From: Ruminococcus sp.
GTDB taxonomy: Bacteria > Bacillota_A > Clostridia > Oscillospirales > Ruminococcaceae
Direction: 5' to 3'
Length of the DNA: 64,000 bases
NCBI GenBank assembly: GCA_017480485.1
Contig: JAFVAN010000041.1
Location: 1-64,000 of the forward strand
The translations under genes were made by a program, and so were the position numbers. Within the stretch, counting starts at the first letter, position 1. Each line of letters opens with the position of its first letter. Shown one piece after another: positions 24,201 to 32,948 of this stretch. The notes below the pieces were generated by a model. It made no database searches, had not been told where the DNA came from, and saw only the letters and a program-made list of their open reading frames with translations.

Positions 24201-26273
24201 TCAGAGATTCGAGAACTTTACCTCGCCGTTGACCTCGATGCGGCAGCGGCCGCTGGTGATCTCCAGCTTGTCCGCGCTCAGGTATCTGTCCCCGGCGATG
24301 GGAGAGGTGAGGCGGATGTCGGTGTCGGCGTTTTTGAGCACCGCACGGGTGTCTCCCGTGAGGCCGCCAAGGGCCAGGGCCTTTTCGCCGTTGGAGTTTA
24401 TGCGCAGGCCAGCGCTGTTCACAAGGATGTTGGTCCTGCCGTCCAGAGCCGCAATGGAGGAGCTGCGGATGCCGCCAACGTTGAAGATGGTGCTGGCGTC
24501 GTGGATGTTTATATCCGTCTCGGGCCCCGCGATGGTGCCCATGCCCACAAGCTCGCTGCCGCCCATGTAGATCTTGGCGGAGGCGTAGCAGAACTCCACA
24601 TTTGCCCGACAGCTGACGGAGCCGATGGCCACGCCCTTTGCAAGAGAGAGGTCGGTGTTTATGTCGCAGGACCTTATGTCCAGCTCCGAATTGGCATAGA
24701 GGGTGCCGATGCCAAGGCCGATATCGCCGCTGAGATTAAGGATATACTGGCCTGCCGAGATCTCCACCTTTCCGCCGTCCCAGGAGCCGATGCCGACGCC
24801 CGTCTGGCCGTGGGCGTTCACGGTGATGCAGCCCGACTGGTGGAAGATCAGGTCTCCGCAGTGCTTGCCGACGCCGTTGCCGATGCCGTAATACTGGGGC
24901 GAGTCAATGTCTATAGCAAGATTTCCCTTGCCCTCGAGGGTGAGGGAGGCGCTTTCGTCCACGCGGATGCCGCCGCCCTTTAGCCGGCTGTCGCCCACAA
25001 GCTCCAGCTCCAGCTCGCTGTCCTCGGTGATGTCGATGCTGGGGCGGTTCTTAACGTTTGAAAGATGGGCGTTTTCAAGGATGACCTTGCCCTTGAAGCC
25101 CTTCACCGTCTCGATGTGTACCTCGCTGTCAAAGCCGGGGGTGCCCACAACGGTGACGTCGCCGCTGCCCTTCTTGCCGATGACGAGGCAGTTCATGTCC
25201 TCCTTGGCAAGGCGCTCCAGCTGGACGCGCTCGGTGCTGTCGGCGTAGTAGATCTGCTGGCCCTTGCCATCCTCCCGCTCCTGACGGGCGCGGCGGATCT
25301 CCTGCCTTATCTCGTCGGGGATGGCGTCGATGATCTCGGCGGCGGGGCGGGCGGTGTAAAAGCCCTGTATAAGATCAGCCCCCAGCAGGATGACTTCCCT
25401 AAGCTCCTCGGCGGTCTCGATGCCCTCTGCAAGGGCCATGATGCTGTTGTCGTGGCAGAACTCGATTATCTCCCTGACAAAATGGCGCTTCTTGGGGCTC
25501 TGCTGAATGTCACTGAGCAGCGAGCGGTCGATCTTTACATAGTTCGGCATATAGCGCAGCAGGTTCTTGACGTTTGAATAGCCTGTGCCGTAGTCGTCGA
25601 TGGCAAGGGGAACGCCCATGTTCATGTAGCGCTCCTTAAGGGCGTTCAGCTCCTCCTCATCGGGCTCGGCCTGCTCGGTGAGCTCCACCACGGCGGTGTC
25701 GCTGTGCTTCATCAGCAGCTCGCCCACCAGCCTAAAGGCCTCGGTGTCAAGCTTGGTCTTGGGGATGCTGTTTATGAACACCCGCCTGCCCGAAAACCTT
25801 TGCTTCTCGCTGTCGATGATACCAAGTATATTCAGGAAGGTGGCCCGCTCGATGTCGTTGAGGCGGCCCGTGAGCTCGGCGTATTTAAGGATATGGAAGG
25901 GCTTGGGGCAGAGCTCGCTGCGGGGGCGCATAAGGGCCTCGTAGGAATAGATACCGCCGTCGGCGCAGTTCACGATGGGCTGGAAGTGATAGTCAAAGCG
26001 GTTCTCGTTTATCACTCTCTCGGCCTCTGCCAGCTCCACGCGCTCCTCGTCGGTGAGGGCTGCCAGCCTGCGGCTGCGGGATTCGTCGGCGCCGCCCAGC
26101 TTCAGGCAGATTATCTCCTTGCCAAGGGCCGCACCGTCCTCCACCAGCGCCAGCAGCTGCTCGTCGCCCTCCAGTGCGCTGCGGCACTCCTCGGTAAGCT
26201 GTGCAAGCTCGTTATCCGTGGCGGCGTGCAGCACCTCGCCGAGGTACTTATGTACAAGCTCTATCTTGTTCAT
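24201..26273 (-). CDS. EAL-domain c-di-GMP phosphodiesterase fused to a C-terminal beta-helix domain
   Basis: 690-aa cytoplasmic protein without signal peptide or membrane helix. Residues 1-85 are helical. The EAL domain (about 90-330) keeps all expected catalytic and metal positions: Gln98, Glu112 (EAL), Asn168, Glu200, Asp226-Asp227, Lys247, Glu283, Glu286 and Gln303, so hydrolysis of cyclic di-GMP is expected. Residues about 365-690 form a repetitive beta-strand array rich in Gly/Asp/Ser (GIGNGVG, GVGIGSWDGG, GLGIGTLYAN), which looks like a parallel beta-helix similar to carbohydrate-binding modules. No GGDEF partner is nearby. The ATG at 26273 is preceded by AAGTGATGAC; the ribosome-binding site is weak. 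The role of the helix is unknown. Confidence 0.85.
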   Translation of the reverse strand: MNKIELVHKYLGEVLHAATDNELAQLTEECRSALEGDEQLLALVEDGAALGKEIICLKLGGADESRSRRLAALTDEERVELAEAERVINENRFDYHFQPIVNCADGGIYSYEALMRPRSELCPKPFHILKYAELTGRLNDIERATFLNILGIIDSEKQRFSGRRVFINSIPKTKLDTEAFRLVGELLMKHSDTAVVELTEQAEPDEEELNALKERYMNMGVPLAIDDYGTGYSNVKNLLRYMPNYVKIDRSLLSDIQQSPKKRHFVREIIEFCHDNSIMALAEGIETAEELREVILLGADLIQGFYTARPAAEIIDAIPDEIRQEIRRARQEREDGKGQQIYYADSTERVQLERLAKEDMNCLVIGKKGSGDVTVVGTPGFDSEVHIETVKGFKGKVILENAHLSNVKNRPSIDITEDSELELELVGDSRLKGGGIRVDESASLTLEGKGNLAIDIDSPQYYGIGNGVGKHCGDLIFHQSGCITVNAHGQTGVGIGSWDGGKVEISAGQYILNLSGDIGLGIGTLYANSELDIRSCDINTDLSLAKGVAIGSVSCRANVEFCYASAKIYMGGSELVGMGTIAGPETDINIHDASTIFNVGGIRSSSIAALDGRTNILVNSAGLRINSNGEKALALGGLTGDTRAVLKNADTDIRLTSPIAGDRYLSADKLEITSGRCRIEVNGEVKFSNL

Positions 26274-26310
26274 GTCATCACTTCCGATATCTCAGGTTTT
26301 CTCAGGTTTA

Positions 26311-27279
26311 TCAGTATAGCTCGGGAAGCTCCTCCTTCGTCACGGAGCAGGGGCTGTCGTAGAGCCTTTTCATGTATTCAAAAGAAGTATGATCCTCCGT
26401 CAGGCAGAAGCCCTTTGACCAGGTCATGTAGCTTACCCAGCCGACCCCCCTGCGGACTATCTCGTCCACGTCCGGCAGGGTGCCTGTCTCGCCGATGAGG
26501 GTGAGCTTCGGGGCAGGAGTGAGCCTGCACAGCTCTCTGTACATATCCTCGCAGGCGGTGTGGCTGTGGGCCTCGGGGTACATATCCCGGGAGATCACGT
26601 CCACAACGTCGTCCCCGGGGTAGGTGGCGGGGGCGGGAGAGTTCCAGACCCAGATAAGGTTATGGAGCCCGTGGGCCCCCGTGAACCGCTCAAACATCAG
26701 CCGCCAGAGCTTTTTGAGCACCTCGGGACCCTTGGCGCTCCACCAGAACCAGTCGCCCTCGCCCTCGTGGAAGGGCCTCCAGAGGATAGGCACTCCCCTG
26801 TCACAGAAGGGCCTGAGCAGCCCCGCCATGTAGTCAAGGTCCGAAAGCAGCGCCCTGTTCTCGGGGGTGCCGTCTATTACGGCCTTGGCTGCATCAAAGT
26901 CGGTGTTGCGGGTAAAGAAGGACTTTGAGCGCCCACCCAGAGGCGAGAACCAGTGCCAGGTGAAGGTGATGAGCCCTCGGCGCTCGGCCCACTCCCAGGC
27001 CCGTTTAAGGGTGCCGTAGTTAGCCTGAACCTCGTCCATGCACTCCTCGTCGGTGTCAAGGTAATTGATGTTGGGGGAATAGGACAGCAGCTCGAAGCCC
27101 AGCAGCGCGGGCTCCTTGCCCGTCACGCTCTTTATGTGCCAAAGCTCCTCCTGAGCCATGGTCTGGGTGTGCTGGCCCGTCAGCACCTTGCTGTACGAAA
27201 TTTTGGACAGATATTCCATTACCCTTTTAACGCAGGGCAGGGCGTTTTGGTCTGCGGGAGTAAAAAGCTTATCGCTCAT
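26311..27279 (-). CDS. Glycoside hydrolase family 26 (beta-mannanase-like), cytoplasmic
   Basis: 322-aa enzyme of the (beta/alpha)8 GH26 family, which cleaves beta-1,4-mannans and related glucans. The general acid lies in WRPFHEGEGDWFWW (about residue 165) and the nucleophile in LIGETGT (about 265). HTQTMAQEE near the N-terminus and TFTWHW are also typical. There is no signal peptide, so it should act on imported oligosaccharides. A longer frame to 27381 exists, but ATG 27279 follows GAGAGGTG and is preferred. It is near, but not in one operon with, the EAL gene (gap 37 bp, same strand; possible co-transcription). Confidence 0.88.
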   Translation of the reverse strand: MSDKLFTPADQNALPCVKRVMEYLSKISYSKVLTGQHTQTMAQEELWHIKSVTGKEPALLGFELLSYSPNINYLDTDEECMDEVQANYGTLKRAWEWAERRGLITFTWHWFSPLGGRSKSFFTRNTDFDAAKAVIDGTPENRALLSDLDYMAGLLRPFCDRGVPILWRPFHEGEGDWFWWSAKGPEVLKKLWRLMFERFTGAHGLHNLIWVWNSPAPATYPGDDVVDVISRDMYPEAHSHTACEDMYRELCRLTPAPKLTLIGETGTLPDVDEIVRRGVGWVSYMTWSKGFCLTEDHTSFEYMKRLYDSPCSVTKEELPELY

Positions 27280-27355
27280 AACAACACCTCTCGTAAAGCG
27301 CTTAGTATAAAAATGATCGTAGGCACCCAATAAGCCTATGTCCGAGCCACGGTAT

Positions 27356-27440
27356 CGCGAGGGAGCCCTTGCGACCTCCACCGTTGTGAACGAGCTTGCG
27401 AGTGCTCACGCGACTTGCCCCGTCGGGGCACCGACCCGCG
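27356..27440 (+). repeat. Copy of the GCGAGTGCTC intergenic repeat
   Basis: GCGAGGGAGCCC..GTTGTGAACGAGCTTGCGAGTGCTCACGCGACTTGCCCCGTCGGGGCACCGACC-type sequence, in the same orientation as the copy near 4020 and opposite to the array at 30115-30425. It sits between the divergent GH26 and HAD genes. Confidence 0.75.
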
Positions 27441-27450
27441 CCCGGGACGT

Positions 27451-27479
27451 TTGACGAAAATATAAAAATGTGGTATAAT
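27451..27479 (+). promoter_or_regulatory. Sigma-A promoter of the HAD gene
   Basis: TTGACG (27451-27456), 17-bp spacer, TATAAT (27474-27479), directly after the repeat element. Confidence 0.8.
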
Positions 27480-27516
27480 CATATCACAGTAACAAAACTC
27501 ACAAAGGAGGCTCACG

Positions 27517-28398
27517 ATGACCGAAAGACGAACCAAGTCAGGCCGCCCCGTGGTGGCGATCTGCTACGACTTTGACAAGACCCTCTCCCCTGACGATATG
27601 CAGGCTCAGGGCTACATACAGGCCGTCTACGACGGGGACATACCGTCCTTCTGGCGGGAGGCCAATGCCCTTGCGGAGCAGCACGAGATGGACTCGAACC
27701 TTGCCTATATGTACAAGATGGTCCGCAGCGCCCGAGGAAGGATAGTGCTCACAAGGCAGAGCCTTGAGGACTACGGCTCCCGTGTAAAACTCTTCAAGGG
27801 GGTGGAGGAATGGTTCGGGCGCATTCGATCCTACGGCGAGAGCCGCGGCGTTACCGTTGAGCATTACATAATCTCCTCGGGCCTGAAGGAAATGATCGAG
27901 GGCACGGCGCCCGCAAGGGCAGGGGCCTTTGAGAAGATCTACGCCAGCTCCTTCATGTTCGACGAGGACGGCGTGCCAATATGGCCCGCCCAGGCCGTTA
28001 ACTACACCAACAAGACCCAGTTCCTCTTCCGCATAAGCAAGGGGGTGCTGGACGTCAACGACCCCGCCGTCAACGATTACTTCCCGCCCGACAGGATAAG
28101 GGTGCCTTTCCGGAACATGGTCTACATCGGGGACAGCGACACGGACGTGCCCTGCATGAAGCTTGTGAACTCCTACGGCGGCTTTTCCATCGGGGTCTAC
28201 AACAGCGAGACCCGCGACCGCTCGAAGGTGAGCAGGATGCTCAGAGACGGCAGGATACGCTTCTTCGCCCCCGCCGACTTCACAGAGAGCTCCCGCCTCG
28301 ATCAGCTGGTGAAGGCCATCATCGACCGCACCGTGAAAAACGAGGTCCTGGAGGAGCAGCACTACCGCTGCACCGCCGAGGCCGAGGAGCTTATTTGA
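27517..28398 (+). CDS. HAD-superfamily phosphatase
   Basis: 293-aa cytoplasmic hydrolase. Motif I is YDFDKTLS (Asp18 as nucleophile and Asp20), motif II lies in HYIISSGLKE and motif IV in YIGDSDTDVPC. A helical cap (about residues 25-110) lies between motifs I and II. HAD enzymes of this type dephosphorylate small metabolites or phosphosugars; the substrate cannot be deduced. ATG 27517 follows AAAGGAGG. Single-gene unit. Confidence 0.88.
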   Translation: MTERRTKSGRPVVAICYDFDKTLSPDDMQAQGYIQAVYDGDIPSFWREANALAEQHEMDSNLAYMYKMVRSARGRIVLTRQSLEDYGSRVKLFKGVEEWFGRIRSYGESRGVTVEHYIISSGLKEMIEGTAPARAGAFEKIYASSFMFDEDGVPIWPAQAVNYTNKTQFLFRISKGVLDVNDPAVNDYFPPDRIRVPFRNMVYIGDSDTDVPCMKLVNSYGGFSIGVYNSETRDRSKVSRMLRDGRIRFFAPADFTESSRLDQLVKAIIDRTVKNEVLEEQHYRCTAEAEELI

Positions 28399-28403
28399 AT
28401 ATC

Positions 28404-28440
28404 CGCAGCGCCTCTGCAAGGGGGCGCTTTATTATTCTAT
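28404..28440. terminator. Putative bidirectional terminator between HAD and GH13 genes
   Basis: AGCGCC and GGGCGCT form a short stem followed by TTATTATT. It overlaps the 3' end of the convergent GH13 gene. Confidence 0.5.
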
Positions 28441-29976
28441 CTCGATAAAGACTGCCGAACGCCCGCCCACTATGCAGCGGCCGTCCCGAAGCCTCGGGTC
28501 CTCTCCATAACAGTATACCACACTTATGCACCGTTCGTCAACAGGTATTTCAAAGGGCGCGTCTGTGGGGTTTATGACCACCAGTATCCGCTGGCCCTCA
28601 GCGCTGCGGATATAGGCCAGAGGCCGACCCTTGGCGCCGTCGCAGAGGAACTCTATCTCTCCCAGACTTTGCAGGGCCTTGTGGGCCTGCCTGATGGAGA
28701 TGAGCCTTTTTATCTCGCTGCGGAGGGAGGCGGGGTCCTTCATCTGGGCCTCGGCGGTGGGGCGCTCCGAAGAGGGATCAAGGGGTATGTAGAGCCTGTC
28801 CGCAGGGGCCTCGGAAAAGCCCGCATTACGGCTGCTGTCCCACTGCATCGGCGAGCGGGAGCCCGTCCTGCCGTAGCCGCCCTCAACGGACCGCAGGCCC
28901 TCAACGTAGTTCATGCCTATCTCGTCCCCGTAGTAGATATAGGGCGCCCCGGGCATGGAGAGCAGGAAGGCAAAGGCCAAGGGCCTGTACTCTGCCCTTA
29001 TGTGCCGCGCAAGCCTGTCCATGTCGTGATTGCCCGAGGGGATGCAGATGAGCCCGCGGCGCTCCGAGCGCTCGTAGCTGTCCAGATATTTGGACACGAA
29101 CCGTGATGCGTCTCCCCTGCCCGCAAAAAACGGATGCTCGCAGCGGAAGAGATCGTTATAATGTGACGGCCCAAAGTGCAGGAGGAAATCCATGTGGAAG
29201 CCACCCGCAAGGCTGTGGTCGGGCTCGCCCCACTCGGAGACCATGGCGGCCTCGGGGTACTCGGCGTCAAGGAAGGCACGGATGTCCTGCCAGAGGGCAA
29301 TGTTACCCTTGCAGTCCTCGTCGTTCTTCACCAGCGACCCCGCCATATCCACCCGAAAGCCGTCGCAGCCGCGGGAGAGCCAAAAGTGCATAACGTCCTT
29401 CAGGGCCTCTCTTGTTGCCAGAGGGCCTTCGCTGTCCATTGGCTGCTGCCAAGGGCGCTGGGGCCTGTAAAAGCCGTAATTCAGGGCTGGCTGGTGGGTG
29501 AAGAAGTTCACAATGCAGCTGCCGTCTCGGTCCGAGATGCCCCGCAGAGAGCCGTAGCCCGCAGGCTCCTCCCAGATGCTGTCCGTCCAGACATAGCGGT
29601 CGGTGTAGGGGTTCTTTTCGGCCTTGGCGCTTTCCTTGAACCACGGGTGCTCCCAAGAGGTGTGGCCAGGAACAAGGTCCAGCAGCACATGGAGACCCAG
29701 CCTGTGAGCCTCCTCAAAGAGCCTCACAAGGTCCTCGTTGGTGCCGTAGCGGGGCGCCACCCTGCAATAGTCAGAGACATCGTAGCCCGCGTCGCCGAAG
29801 GGGGACTCAAAGCAGGGGTTTATCCAGATGGCAGTGCAGCCGAGCTCCTTTATGTAGTCCAGCTTTTCCGTGATACCTTCAATGTTGCCGATGCCGTCGC
29901 CGTCCGTGTCCTTGAAGGACTGGGGATAGACCTCGTAAAACATCGCGCTGTCCAGCCATTCGGGCCTTTTAGCCAT
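28432..29976 (-). CDS. GH13 alpha-glucosidase/oligosaccharide hydrolase
   Basis: 514-aa cytoplasmic alpha-amylase-family enzyme. FYEVYPQSFKDTDGDGIGN and the conserved regions LLDLVPGHTS, GFRVDMAG (nucleophile Asp, about residue 205), VSEWGEP (acid Glu, about 243) and SGNHDMDR (third Asp, about 311) are present, and a C-terminal beta domain ends the protein. It resembles oligo-1,6-glucosidase/trehalulose-type GH13 members acting on short alpha-glucans; exact linkage is not assignable. ATG 29976 follows GGAGG. It has its own promoter at 30032-30060. Confidence 0.9.
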   Translation of the reverse strand: MAKRPEWLDSAMFYEVYPQSFKDTDGDGIGNIEGITEKLDYIKELGCTAIWINPCFESPFGDAGYDVSDYCRVAPRYGTNEDLVRLFEEAHRLGLHVLLDLVPGHTSWEHPWFKESAKAEKNPYTDRYVWTDSIWEEPAGYGSLRGISDRDGSCIVNFFTHQPALNYGFYRPQRPWQQPMDSEGPLATREALKDVMHFWLSRGCDGFRVDMAGSLVKNDEDCKGNIALWQDIRAFLDAEYPEAAMVSEWGEPDHSLAGGFHMDFLLHFGPSHYNDLFRCEHPFFAGRGDASRFVSKYLDSYERSERRGLICIPSGNHDMDRLARHIRAEYRPLAFAFLLSMPGAPYIYYGDEIGMNYVEGLRSVEGGYGRTGSRSPMQWDSSRNAGFSEAPADRLYIPLDPSSERPTAEAQMKDPASLRSEIKRLISIRQAHKALQSLGEIEFLCDGAKGRPLAYIRSAEGQRILVVINPTDAPFEIPVDERCISVVYCYGEDPRLRDGRCIVGGRSAVFIEIE

Positions 29977-30031
29977 AGCAGCCGCCTCCGTTCCATGTGC
30001 ATTTTAATTTTGGCAAGACTTTACCAATTTT

Positions 30032-30060
30032 ATTATAGCACACCTCTGCCCCATTTGCAA
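30032..30060 (-). promoter_or_regulatory. Sigma-A promoter of the GH13 gene
   Basis: On the minus strand TTGCAA (30055-30060), 17-bp spacer, TATAAT (30032-30037). Confidence 0.7.
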
Positions 30061-30066
30061 GAGGGG

Positions 30067-30114
30067 GTGCTAACGGCGCACGGCCGAAGTGTGCTAACGG
30101 CGCACGGCCGAAGT
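30067..30114. repeat. 24-bp tandem duplication at the edge of the 80-bp array
   Basis: GTGCTAACGGCGCACGGCC-type unit of 24 bp present twice in tandem (30067-30090 and 30091-30114), directly before the 80-bp array. Confidence 0.85.
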
Positions 30115-30425
30115 CGCGTGAGCACTCGCAAGCTCGTTTACAACGGTGTGGTGTGAGGGGGCTCCCTCGCGGTCGGTGCCCCGACGGGGCAGGTCGCGTG
30201 AGCACTCGCAAGCTCGTTTACAACTGTGTGATGTGAGGGGGCTCCTTGCGGTCGGTGCCCCGACGGGGCAGGTCGCGTGAGCACTCGCAAGCTCGTTTAC
30301 AACTGTGTGATGTGTGGGGGCTCCCTCGCGGTCGGTGCCCCGACGGGGCAGGTCGCGTGAGCACTCGCAAGCTCGTTTACAACTGTGTGATGTGTGTGGG
30401 CTCCCTCGCGGTCGGTGCCCCGCAG
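30115..30425 (-). repeat. Tandem array of about four 80-bp GCGAGTGCTC repeats
   Basis: AGCACTCGCAAGCTCGTTTA recurs at 30121, 30201, 30280 and 30360, giving a period of 79-80 bp. Each unit also contains GTCGGTGCCCCGACGGGGCA, a self-complementary stretch, and CTCCCTCGCGG. Copies are nearly identical (one single-base deletion in the second, and a few substitutions). Single reverse-oriented copies occur near 4020 and 27400. There are no unique spacers, no cas genes and no open reading frame kept across units. Confidence 0.9.
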
Positions 30426-30554
30426 GTGCTAGCGCGGACGGCGCAATGCCGCCTTTGGGGAGGATGGTTCAGGAAATTGGCTTTGTGTGACGGCGGGACG
30501 GGGCTTTGTGGTAGGGGGCTTCATTCTTTTTTACACTAAAGCCGTACGGAACGC

Positions 30555-30597
30555 AAAAAGGATATCCTCCCCGCCGGCAGCAGAGGGATATCCTTTT
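30555..30597 (-). terminator. Terminator of the membrane sulfatase-fold gene
   Basis: AAAAAGGATATCC and GGATATCCTTTT arms enclose a GC-rich centre; on the minus strand the stem ends in TTTTT. Confidence 0.8.
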
Positions 30598-30622
30598 GAA
30601 CAAAAGCGAAAAACCGGGCCTC

Positions 30623-32233
30623 TCAAAGGCCGCTTTCATCTAGCGGAAGCGTTCTGTCAACATCCTCAGTGGTATGCTCATCAAGGGCGGCAAAATAGCG
30701 ATCTCTCTTTTGGCCCTCGGGGATCTCGAAGATGGACTTATCCTTCATCGACTCATCACCCAGAAGATAGCAGCAGGTAGGGAAAAAATCTGCATAAGAG
30801 ACCTGGACCGATGAGGTCTTTATGCCCTTATCCATATCCCGGGCCCGCTTGATCATCAGCAGCGGATACTTGGCATCGTAATTCGGGCGGTGCCCGTGAT
30901 CGGCAAGCAGGATTATATCCGAATTATCGTAGACCCCGCCCTCCTTCAGAAGCTCGAAGAAAGCAGAAAGGATCTTATTTACGCCTATGGCGCTGTCGGT
31001 GGGAGAGACATCGCTGTCCCGCTCGATGTCCTTATTTGTATTTCTCGGAACATGGACGCCCTTCAAGTAGAAAAGCTTATAGCAGGGGTCTTCCGTGTAC
31101 TGCACGTTTTGCGGCAGAGAGCGATAGAACACGAGGTTGTCGCTCTGATAGGAGCCCAAGGATGAAAGCTTGGCAACAAGGTCTCCCGAATACATCATGA
31201 AGGGTGCTTTGGCGATATCAGGGACAACACGGAACAGCACCATGTCATATAGGGTCGAGCTTATCCTTGCATAATCGCCCAAGGACAGGGAGTGCTCCAC
31301 AAAATTATCCGAGCTGGCCTGTGAGACCTCATAGGGGAAGAAGTTATTATCACAGTAAAACTCGACTCTGTAATCCTCCGGGATGTGCTTAAAAAGAATG
31401 TCGTTTTTCTTAAAATGCTCTGCCATCGGCTCGTCCTTGCCGATCAGTTCGTTTGTGAACAGGTACGCAATGCTCGGATCTGTGAACTGGTACATACCTA
31501 TGGTGTTATCGTAATATGTAAAGCCGTCAAAGCCTGACACAGAATCAGGCTCCTGTGAAACTGCGTTGTCATAGATGAAAGAGTCGTACTGATCCACGAT
31601 TATCACTATATGATTCTTTTCCTTTGAAAACGTGAACTCGTTTTCCGTCGCGCAGGATAGAACATAGCTTTTATTTGAGAAGACCAGGTCCAAGGAATTA
31701 TTTGTTGCATTTACAACATCACTGATTATCGCTGTCATCTCAATGATGATCACAGCGCCGGACAGAATAATAACAAACCATTTGTAGGCATCCTTCGCCT
31801 TTAAGTAAATTACAAAGGGCAGCGCGATGAGTGCGGCCCAGATAAGCAGGTCGATGATGACGCGGGCCACACTTGCAGAGTATTCGGTGCCGTCAAGCAC
31901 ATGAGCGCCGATGGTCATAAAGTTGCCTTGGATATATGCGGCGGCATTTACGCCAACTATGACCGAGAGGCTAATGAAATGGGCCTTGCCTTTAGTCAGC
32001 CTGATCAATAAGAACGAAACAAGAAACAAAGCAACTGCGACAGGCAGACATGAAAAAAGAATTACCCTGTAGGGAATTATTATGTCTGCCAAATTATTCA
32101 AATAAAAATCCAGGGGCGAAAATATCCCGATGTTGAATGAAAAAGACAATGCTGCGATCAGCGCAAGGGTCTTATCATCAGACCTTTGCAGCAATTTCTT
32201 ATCATGATCGGGTCCAATAGCGGCTGTGTTCAT
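30623..32233 (-). CDS. Membrane protein with extracellular sulfatase/phosphatase-fold domain
   Basis: 536-aa protein. Residues about 25-185 contain four to five membrane helices; the rest is a large outer domain. NHIVIIVDQYDS (about 208-220) and IILLADHGHRPNY (about 450-462) resemble metal-site regions of the alkaline phosphatase/sulfatase superfamily, as in LtaS-type phosphoglycerol transferases, but the typical Thr nucleophile context is not clear. It may modify a surface polymer. ATG 32233 follows AAAGAGG. GC content is lower than that of neighbours, consistent with acquisition or relaxed selection. No operon partner is visible. Confidence 0.6.
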   Translation of the reverse strand: MNTAAIGPDHDKKLLQRSDDKTLALIAALSFSFNIGIFSPLDFYLNNLADIIIPYRVILFSCLPVAVALFLVSFLLIRLTKGKAHFISLSVIVGVNAAAYIQGNFMTIGAHVLDGTEYSASVARVIIDLLIWAALIALPFVIYLKAKDAYKWFVIILSGAVIIIEMTAIISDVVNATNNSLDLVFSNKSYVLSCATENEFTFSKEKNHIVIIVDQYDSFIYDNAVSQEPDSVSGFDGFTYYDNTIGMYQFTDPSIAYLFTNELIGKDEPMAEHFKKNDILFKHIPEDYRVEFYCDNNFFPYEVSQASSDNFVEHSLSLGDYARISSTLYDMVLFRVVPDIAKAPFMMYSGDLVAKLSSLGSYQSDNLVFYRSLPQNVQYTEDPCYKLFYLKGVHVPRNTNKDIERDSDVSPTDSAIGVNKILSAFFELLKEGGVYDNSDIILLADHGHRPNYDAKYPLLMIKRARDMDKGIKTSSVQVSYADFFPTCCYLLGDESMKDKSIFEIPEGQKRDRYFAALDEHTTEDVDRTLPLDESGL

Positions 32234-32341
32234 TTTTATACCTCTTTAGTTAACATATCAAGCGAGCCTGACGTTACTGCTTATAAGCAATACGGGATCA
32301 TCCTTTAAAATTATACTATAGGCTTGCTCAAAAGTCAATAT

Positions 32342-32370
32342 TAAAACCCCCGCACAGATGCGCGGGGGTC
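32342..32370 (-). terminator. Terminator downstream of tRNA-Leu
   Basis: ACCCCCGCAC and GCGCGGGGGT form a stem; on the minus strand it is followed by TTTTAA. Positions 32370-32565 hold no gene I can support, only a second weaker hairpin (AACGCCC with GGGCGTT at 32510-32542). Confidence 0.7.
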
Positions 32371-32564
32371 GCGTTGCTTTGATCTAAGGAAAAATGAACC
32401 GAGAGCATTACAGATTAGCGAAGGAAAGGAAGATTTTTATTCAGCAAAGGCCCCGAAAGCAAATTCGTAACAGCCCTTCACCAAGGTCAGCCCCGAGCCG
32501 GACAAAGTGAACGCCCCCACCCATGTAATGGGCGAGGGCGTTGGGTCCAGGGGCTTGCCCCTGG

Positions 32565-32651
32565 TGGTGCAGGTGAAGGGACTTGAACCCACACGACCTT
32601 GCGATCACTAGCACCTGAAGCTAGCGCGTCTGCCTATTCCGCCACACCTGC
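32565..32651 (-). tRNA. tRNA-Leu (anticodon CAG)
   Basis: 87-nt class II tRNA with encoded CCA. The acceptor stem GCAGGTG pairs with CACCTGC, the anticodon loop is TTCAGGT, a long variable arm is present, and the T loop is GTTCAAGTC. Confidence 0.96.
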
Positions 32652-32749
32652 AAATATAAGTCCGATAAATTTTACACGGCTCGGACGACCGAGGCGGGTG
32701 CTTGCACACTGATCCGCGTTTTCCGAAGCCTGAGCTCCGAACAAAAGAT

Positions 32750-32778
32750 ATTATATCACAAATCTTTATTTATGTCAA
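32750..32778 (-). promoter_or_regulatory. Sigma-A promoter of tRNA-Leu
   Basis: On the minus strand TTGACA (32773-32778), 17-bp spacer, TATAAT (32750-32755), about 100 bp upstream of the tRNA. Confidence 0.8.
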
Positions 32779-32877
32779 GTAGTTTTTTTATTTTTTTTGA
32801 TAGCCGCCTTTTTTCTCTACGATCGCCGGGCGCGGGAGTATCCGGACCAAGGCCGCCCCGAGGGGAAGGCTGGAGGA

Positions 32878-32906
32878 TTGACACCTTGGGGGAAATGTGG
32901 TATAAT
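32878..32906 (+). promoter_or_regulatory. Sigma-A promoter of the SH3b membrane protein
   Basis: TTGACA (32878-32883), 17-bp spacer, TATAAT (32901-32906), 43 bp before the GTG start. Confidence 0.85.
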
Positions 32907-32948
32907 AATGTCGGAAAGAAGCGATGTGAAGCGAAGGGAGGTATTGCA

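Noticed and set aside
30067..30425. CRISPR array
   Set aside because: The units are contiguous 80-bp repeats with no unique spacers, and no cas genes are present.
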